A stretch of DNA of 64,000 nucleotides from Panulirus ornatus (taxonomy: Eukaryota; Arthropoda; Malacostraca; Decapoda; Palinuridae): contig NC_092225.1 of NCBI RefSeq assembly GCF_036320965.1, positions 57,419,424-57,483,423 of the forward strand, in the 5' to 3' direction. The position numbers were made by a program, and so were the translations under genes. Under the pieces are notes generated by a model that worked only from the letters and a program-made list of their open reading frames with translations, made no database searches and was not told where the DNA came from. Below, piece by piece: positions 57,501 through 64,000 of this stretch. The first letter of the stretch is position 1. Each line of letters begins with the position of its first letter.

Positions 57501-58480
57501 CGTGAGGGGATACCATGTCCTGTAGTATGCATAACTGCGTTGAAACAGTCTCTCTCTCTCTCTCTTATCTCACTAACTGTTGTAAGACTCGAACCATCTG
57601 GGGATCATACAGGCGTAAGAGCTGTATGATCTGCTGCATCACACACAATTCTTGTAATAGATATAATCCAATGGGAAACATACGTGATGCGTGGCTGGGC
57701 TTACAAGGCACGAGATGAGAACAAGGAACTCAGAGTTATAGAATGGGAACACTGTGTTTAAAGGTGTGTTGTGAAGGGAGCCTCCATGGCTGGTGTGTTC
57801 GGAACGGTCTGGTTTTTGAAGGTAAGTTTGTTGTGTCGTCTACGACGTAATGGCTGCTGTATCATGAATGCAGTGCCGAACATTATACAAACTGAGGAAA
57901 GAAATCATCACTATGAACACTCGAACTATGGCCAAATTCTAGCATTTCCAGCACAAACATTTAAAAAAGGTTTGCAGTATTACGTCACACGTACTGCTAA
58001 AGTAGAACACCATATATGTTTCCCTGAATTACTCAAAACATTCACCTGATCACGTTACGAAAAAAGATATCCTTATATCACAGTTTCACTATCCTTCTAC
58101 CATCACCTTTCTAACAGCATCACTACTACCCTAATCACTTTCACCATCGTCTTTTTCATCTTCTATCCCACTCAATCCACTTCACCATATATTCAAATAT
58201 CCTTAAATCTATCTTCAATTTCACTACATGTCTGTAATAAGTTCCAGACGTGTCTTTCCTTCGTCACATCCACTGGGATTATGTTCCTCAGTCATGCCCC
58301 CACATGTACGTCGCTCATCCTCACGTCCCTCTAACGTATCCTCTACTCTCGCCTTCCTCACCTGTATGCCTCTCTCCACCGCGTCCTTTAGACACGTCTC
58401 TCTCCTCCATCACGCATCAGAGACGCCTCCTTACTTCCTCCTTCCTCCAAAAGCGCTGTTCATCACCAACATCTCAAAAC

Positions 58481-58483
<3 letters not shown>
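57501..58483. other. Anonymous sequence
   Basis: Pyrimidine-rich after 58080. No gene recognised. Confidence 0.4.

Positions 58484-58543
<60 letters not shown>
58484..58543. repeat. (CT)n microsatellite
   Basis: About 30 CT units. Confidence 0.95.
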
Positions 58544-58546
<3 letters not shown>

Positions 58547-59605
58547 ACCTCCCTTAGAGATATATACATCGTCCACATTTACGCCACTACAGATAATAAA
58601 CATAAAGGACCTCTGGCAGAAACCTCTCTCAATCGCGTCAAGAAAACAGGAATTTGATTTCATTCACTGAACACAGACGAATGTTGCATGAAGAACGTGA
58701 TCTCACACAGATGCTATTGAAATATGAAACCAAACTGCCCCTTCTTTTTACCGAATGAGTTCTGTCAAGCCATTGGTACTTCGCAAGGAGAAAGGAAGAA
58801 GAATACAAAGGATGGAAAACATTAAAGTCTTCGTCTCAATATTCTAGTGTTGCTGGTCCTTGCTGTTAAAAGGTGCAAACTGTCAATCGTGATATAGTCG
58901 AATCAATGAGATTTTAATGCATTATTCAGCTTGGCAAGAAGCTGAACACTTACGCTTATATATGCAATCAATCGAGTCTAAACAGAGGATGAAGAGCAAA
59001 GGTTATCTGAACTCATCCATTCCTGAACAATGGATGAGGAGTTAAGGTTATCGGCACTCATCCAGTCCTGAAGTAGCTCATCCATAGACAGTATCTAAGA
59101 TACTTCATCGACTCTGTAGACATTTTAGTTGCCCAAGATGTACTGGTGTGCTGTGAGGCTTCCGATTTTTTTATTTGAAATCAAAATTAAACACCAAGTT
59201 GCATTTCGTATAATTTTGACTGCTTGTAAAAACAACAATAAGTTTAATTTTGCATTCATAAAGGAAAGCAATTTTAAATTTACACGACAGAGATTCTGTA
59301 TCGCGTCTTTTAAAAAAAAAACGAGGACTTTAGACAAATTTCCTGCAAAAGAAAACGTGTCACTTCAGTCTTTATTTAGTGCTGGTGACAGATTGGCCTG
59401 ACGTCGCTATCAGGCAGCCATCACCCATATCAGAGGGTCATTCACCGATATATGAGGTTTGAGCCAGAGTCCCCAAGTCTGATACTGAATACATGAATTC
59501 TGACCTCTTTTCTTCGTTGTCCATTTGCTTGCAGCACTACCAGGCGCGCCTACACCAGGAGTCTGTATAGATGTTCATCCAAAATGATGCTATACTTCTC
59601 GATCT
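58544..59605. other. Anonymous sequence
   Basis: A short direct repeat (CATCCATTCCTGAACAATGG and CATCCAGTCCTGAAGTAGC words) lies at 59015-59085. No gene recognised. Confidence 0.4.
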
Positions 59606-59752
59606 TGGAGTAAAGGTGATAAATGACACAACAGGCCAGAGTGTGGAGTTTAATCTATGCGTTTCGACCCCAATGTCTTCCTCAGTTGGGTGGGAACGCA
59701 AGGATTAAACTCTACACTCTACCCCGTTGTGTCACTTATTACCTTTACTCCA
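59606..59752. repeat. 50-bp inverted repeat around a 47-bp loop
   Basis: Left arm 59606-59655 (TGGAGTAAAGGTGATAAATG onward) and right arm 59703-59752 pair with about seven mismatches in 50. On the minus strand the loop reads CTGAGGA, AGACATTGGGGTC and GAAACGC, so a hammerhead-like CUGANGA/GAAA pair with a GAC/GUC stem is visible. The form recalls a PLE tail of another family. Confidence 0.7.
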
Positions 59753-60015
59753 GCATATGACGTCATGGAAGTAACAACCTTCCCCGACCCGTCAGCATTA
59801 CAGCATCCTCCTCCTCCTCCTCCTCCTTCAAGGCTTCTCTCCTCTCCCTCCCACTTGTCTCATTGTGTAACCCCTTATGGCAACCATTCCATGTCTTCGA
59901 TCCTTTCTGACACTATCATGTCGATAGATGAGGACAGTTGATGGTGTTGACCACGACACTCATACATTCATTTTCCACCTTCAGTTTTCCTCATGAAACG
60001 AACTGTTGTCGAGGA

Positions 60016-60207
<192 letters not shown>

Positions 60208-61057
60208 CCTCTGAAAAACACACATGTCGTTCTCTGTTCCTGAACCCTTGAGCTAGAGTTACCCCCGCCAGCTAATGGGGAACCACTGTGGCCTTTACTG
60301 GGACCAGTTCCATCGGCACTTCCCTCAGTGCTGTCGTTACGGCCTGGTCACGTAGCCCGACCCAGCCAAAGTGACAGGACCCGCGGCGTGTAAAGATTAT
60401 TACACTCATGGTTATCGTTCCTGCCCCGCTCCTTCTGCTCTCCGATACGGCCAGGCCGTGTTGGGTCACAGGTTCCAAGTGGTTAACACGACCTGTCAGG
60501 TCAACATTCTAAGACCCGGGAACCTTCTGGGTCACAGGACTTGCTGCTTCGCATTACTCAAGGAAAAAAAAAAAAAGGAGGCTCCTGGAGGTCGTAAAAG
60601 TCAAGACGCCCGAAAAATATCCAGCAATGTTTGCCAACATCTCTTAAGAGTTGTGTTTGGCCACGGCTTCTCGTTTCTTAACCTGATATTACCCGCCACT
60701 GCCTTTCTTCCCTCTTACTTCTCTCCTTTCCCTCTACGTTTACTCGTTATTTCAGAAAAGTTCTCCATTTCTCTCCTTAAACCTCTTTCGACGTTAAATT
60801 TCCTGAACAATCATTTTATATCAGCTTCTTCCTCACACAGACTACCCTTCTCAGTCATTCTATCGCCTTCACGCCTTCATTTTCCAGCTAAAAACTCTTA
60901 CTCTCTGTCTATGCGAATATATTCTTTCTTCCTTCTTCTAGTGCTTACCATCCTCCCTCTTACCTCTTACCATCCATCTTTCTCCTTCAAGCATCTCCTT
61001 CCTCACTACTAAGGCCCCCTCATCCTCCCTCAACCACCAACAGAGACAGGATGGGTT
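60208..61057. other. Anonymous sequence
   Basis: A 213-codon plus frame (60371-61012) has no domain. Its second half is Ser/Leu/Phe-rich because of a pyrimidine-rich stretch. It is not called as a gene. Confidence 0.35.
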
Positions 61058-61133
61058 CATAGCACGCTTAACACACTTTGTCAGAACTTGTTTTCTCATA
61101 GCACGCTTAACACACTTTGTCAGAACTTGTTTT
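61058..61133. repeat. 39-bp direct duplication
   Basis: CATAGCACGCTTAACACACT and TTGTCAGAACTTGTTTT occur twice back to back, with a two-base spacer (CT). Confidence 0.9.
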
Positions 61134-62133
61134 GAAGTCATGGTGTACTGACATGAACACCCCGCAGTGGTTCTTGGGGACGGAAACAAACGTTGCATAT
61201 AGGAGTAAATAAGACATCACGGACGCATGCAGATTCTCTGAATATTATTTCAAGGGAATTCGAAAATCTTCGGATGGCAAGCAGGATATGCGCATGACAG
61301 GATCAAGTCTACGCAGAAAAAAAAGAAACGTCTACAAAAGTCACGTCTATAAACAACTGATTCAAACAGTTAGATGCATGTATAGTAAGCTTGAAAGATA
61401 AACTCTGCTGTAAAGTAAATCTACCGTATTAATTACGGTTTTGTATACCTCCGATGTGTAAGTTTACAGTAATCAAGACGCAGTGGTATGTTGTATTATA
61501 ATAAACTGTTCTTACTGAGATTTTCTTTCTTGTATGTTTCCAAAACTGTTCTATCAAGACCAGCGGTTTCCAGACCAACACTTGGAGCCAGCGAGGCGCC
61601 AGCCAGACCAGCAGTTTCCCTACCTCCTCAACCGTTGTAAATATGCTCAGTAACGCTGCCTCTTGCCCCTAACCTACACTATACGCAACATCCCATATTC
61701 TAAGAGGTAAAAATCACCACTCATGACCTTACGGAATATCAAATATTCTTCAAGTTTACTATTAAAAATGATTTTTTTTAACTCAAAAAAAAAACTATAT
61801 CTGTATGGGAATTGCTTGTTTTTAAAAGTATGACTTTAGTACATAGGAAAAAAAAAAGTGTGGGGATTCGTATTAGCTTTGAACAGGTGAGCATTCATCC
61901 TGCGTGTTGATTTGTGCTCTCGAACTCTCCAGAGGAATCATGATAAATCATAGACAGTCAAGGGAATCACAGATGGTTTAAATTCTTGATCCGCATGAAT
62001 CATATTGTCTGTTGCCATCATCATGTTTTCTGTGTTATTACACTCGTTTTAATGATTGGCCCGGCCAGTGTTATCATCAAAGGGTATGAGATATATTTCC
62101 TACTCGAAGAATAAAAGAGATGTTTCCAAACAA
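61134..62133. other. Anonymous sequence
   Basis: No gene or element recognised. A-runs lie at 61318-61326, 61784-61794 and 61849-61858. Confidence 0.4.
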
Positions 62134-62290
62134 CACAGATTAGCGGTTAGCGTTCCTGACCAAAGCGCATTCATGGGCCGCCCAGGGTCGAGCGCACAGG
62201 TTCGAATCCTGGTTGCGATAGTCGGTCCACAGTCAACTCCGCTGTACATCCACCACCAGGATTGGTCGATAATATGGATATCAATCTCAG
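62134..62290 (+). mobile_element. tRNA-derived SINE S2, body
   Basis: Best-kept head: AGATTAGCGGTTAGCG (A-box region), TTCCTGACC, GGCCGCCCAGGGTCGAGCG and an exact B box GGTTCGAATCC, then TGGTTGCGATAGTCGGTCCA. The tail half is missing: the copy runs into (TA)n at the same internal place where the 13962 copy has its array. The bases beyond the array belong to S1. Confidence 0.85.
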
Positions 62291-62291
62291 G

Positions 62292-62363
<72 letters not shown>
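62291..62363. repeat. (TA)n array joining S2 and S1
   Basis: About 36 TA units. Confidence 0.95.
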
Positions 62364-62366
<3 letters not shown>

Positions 62367-62562
62367 TCATACTATTCGCCATTTCCCGCATTAGCGAGGT
62401 AGCGTTAAGAACAGAGGACTGGGCCTTTGAGGGAATATCCTCACCTGGCCCCCGTCTTTGTTCCTTCTTTTGGAAAATTAAAAAAAAAAAAGACAGGGGA
62501 GGGTTTCCAGCCACCCGCTCCCTCCCCTTTTAGTCGCCTTCTACGACACGCAGGGAATACTA
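62364..62562 (-). mobile_element. S1 copy truncated at its 5' end
   Basis: The minus-strand copy has the tail motif CCCGCATTAGCGAGGTAGCG (reversed), the internal A/T run and CCTTCTACGACACGCAGGGA. It stops at GGAATAC, so the first ~35 bases of S1 are missing. L sequence follows after about ten bases. Confidence 0.88.
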
Positions 62563-62571
62563 TTTTCTATC

Positions 62572-63192
62572 ATATCATTCTTAACCGCCGTCTCCCGCGC
62601 TAGCACAAGGAAACAGACGAAGAATGGCCCAACCCACCCACATACACATGTATATACATATTCGCTCACACACGCACATATACATGCATATACATTTCAA
62701 CGTATACATACATATACATACATAGACATATACATATATACACATTTACATATTCATACTTGCTGCTTTCATCCATTCTCGTCGCCACCCCGCCACACTT
62801 GAAACACCTAGGTAGCACCAGGAAAAGACAAAAAAGGTGTCTCTATCTGTCATGCGTAATGCACCGAGACCACAGCTCCTTTTCCACATACAGGCCCCAC
62901 AGACGTCTCCATGGCTTACCCCAGACGCCTCACATGCCCTGGTTCAACCCACTGACAGCATGTCGACCCCGGTATACCACGTCCTTCCAATTCACTCTAT
63001 TCCTTCCACGCCTTTCACCCTCCAGTATGTTCAGGCCCCGATCGCTCAAAATGTTTTTCACTCTATCCTTCCATATCCAATTTGGTCTCCCACTTCTTGT
63101 TCCCTTCACCTCTGACACATATATCCTCTTTGTCAATCTTTCCTCACTCATTCTCTCCATGTGTCCCAACCATTTCAACACACACACTCACA

Positions 63193-63193
<1 letters not shown>
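62572..63193 (-). mobile_element. LINE (family L), long-UTR copy, strongly 5'-truncated
   Basis: On the minus strand about 70 codons of the RT C-terminus remain (LKWLGHMERMSEERLTKRIY, VSEVKGT, RPNWIWKDRVKN), with a lost codon and altered residues. The long-type UTR follows, with the inner motif at about 62808-62832 and the terminal motif at about 62588-62615. The 5' end joins the (TA)n at 63194. Confidence 0.85.
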
Positions 63194-63257
<64 letters not shown>

Positions 63258-63299
63258 AATGTGTGTGTGTGTGTGTGTGCTTGTGTGTGTGTGTGTGTA
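63194..63299. repeat. (TA)n then (GT)n arrays
   Basis: About 30 TA units to 63253, a short CATAAAT spacer and about 19 GT units with two breaks. Confidence 0.95.
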
Positions 63300-63362
63300 T
63301 TAATGAGATGGCCTGGATTAGGATTCTAGTTACCCGTGTCGTCTCACTGAACATAAAAAAAG
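63300..63362 (+). mobile_element. S2 SINE 3' tail
   Basis: TAATGAGATGGCCTGGATTA, then TTACCCGTGTCGTCTCACTG and AACATAAAAAAA match the S2 tail at 14205 and 31095. Only the tail is present, again with microsatellite on its 5' side. Confidence 0.7.
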
Positions 63363-63489
63363 TAATATTTCCAAGCTTTGAGGTGCAGCAAATGTTTCCC
63401 AACACTAAATTAAAAGTTTTAGATTTAAACATTAACGCACAAAATACATTTCTGAGACGACATATAGAAAATGTTTCTTATTGGTTAGA

Positions 63490-63492
<3 letters not shown>
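63363..63492. other. Anonymous sequence
   Basis: No feature recognised. Confidence 0.4.

Positions 63493-63555
<63 letters not shown>
63493..63555. repeat. (TA)n array
   Basis: About 31 TA units. Confidence 0.95.
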
Positions 63556-63558
<3 letters not shown>

Positions 63559-63913
63559 ATATCAGTCACGATTGATGCAACAGGAAAAAAATTGCCCAGC
63601 TCAGATGTAAACGAAATATCGCCCAATACAGACGCATAGAAATACAGGAAATATTTTTTTTTCCGCATTGACGTCCACGAAATATTTACGAATAGAAAAA
63701 TAAAATCCAATTCAGCAATGACGCAAAAGAAGTATTTCCCAACCTGGGTGTACCTTTGGGGTTATCGTCAAAATCCATTCAATATCCTGGCCTGTATGTG
63801 GCCCTGCAATCATTGCTCACACACTCTCGCCTCGGTATTGATATTCGATGCAACATTTATGTCTGGTATCTCAGTCCAGGAGAAGCGGAAAGAATGGAAA
63901 AAAGATATCTTTA

Positions 63914-63916
<3 letters not shown>
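63556..63916. other. Anonymous sequence
   Basis: No gene or element recognised. Confidence 0.4.

Positions 63917-63978
<62 letters not shown>
63917..63978. repeat. (TA)n array
   Basis: About 31 TA units close to the right end of the window. Confidence 0.95.
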
Positions 63979-63981
<3 letters not shown>

Positions 63982-64000
63982 CTTTGTTAGCTTTCGTGTG

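Noticed and set aside
60371..61012. 213-codon plus frame
   Set aside because: No domain. It contains a poly-Lys from an A-run and a Ser/Leu/Phe-rich half from pyrimidine-rich DNA. Likely chance.
62134..62290. Functional tRNA gene at the S2 B box
   Set aside because: The B box is exact, but no paired acceptor, D or anticodon arms in proper spacing are present, and the same sequence recurs as a repeat.

Overview
This is eukaryotic, repeat-dominated, gene-poor DNA. I found no operon-like layout, no convincing host protein gene, and no bacterial or phage feature. Long (TA)n, (CA)n, (CT)n and (GA)n microsatellites, GC-containing minisatellites and many 5'-truncated non-LTR retrotransposons fit an arthropod genome. 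The LINE protein and the short repeats look like families I remember from decapod crustaceans (crabs, lobsters, shrimps). That assignment rests on memory and was not searched.

Four transposable-element groups explain most of the structured sequence. (1) One LINE family, here called L, is present in at least twelve pieces. Most are only the C-terminal part of the reverse transcriptase plus the 3' UTR (2.7, 4.9, 11.4, 22.1, 35.8, 36.8, 47.9, 53.4 and 62.6 kb). The piece at 36788-38955 is the longest and has its 5' part inverted. (2) A ~235-bp short repeat, S1, is present in nine copies. Its 3' end resembles the 3' end of L, so it is probably a non-autonomous partner of L. (3) A tRNA-derived SINE, S2, has a clear B box and is present as three bodies and two tails. 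(4) The 3' ends of a Penelope-like element (PLE) with a decayed GIY-YIG region are present at four loci. Three of these are palindromic, and several carry a sequence that fits a hammerhead ribozyme core.

Layout: 0-6.2 kb holds degenerate L and PLE pieces, an L endonuclease remnant and one younger L copy. 6.2-13.9 kb is mostly anonymous, with S1 and L at 9.5 and 11.0-12.6 kb. 14-20.7 kb has S2, microsatellites and a 56-bp minisatellite. 20.8-23.9 kb is a dense chain of PLE palindrome, L, S1 and L tail. 25.4-26.2 kb is a 36-bp minisatellite with an 840-bp open frame. 32.5-39.1 kb is another chain (S1, L, inverted L). 39.6-40.9 kb is a 22-bp minisatellite. 41-47 kb is anonymous. 47.7-48.7 kb has L. 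51.5-55.8 kb is the densest cluster: two PLE palindromes, four S1 copies, a chimeric L fragment and a diverged segmental duplication. 56-64 kb has microsatellites, an inverted repeat, S2, S1 and L.

The common thread is that L, S1, S2 and PLE pieces nearly always abut (TA)n arrays, often on both sides. These arrays therefore look like the insertion sites or recombination joints that build the chains. Nothing here is clearly a new cellular system. The most interesting signals are the ribozyme-like cores in the PLE tails, the palindromic PLE pairs, the twin-priming-like inversion in L, and the S1/L shared tail.
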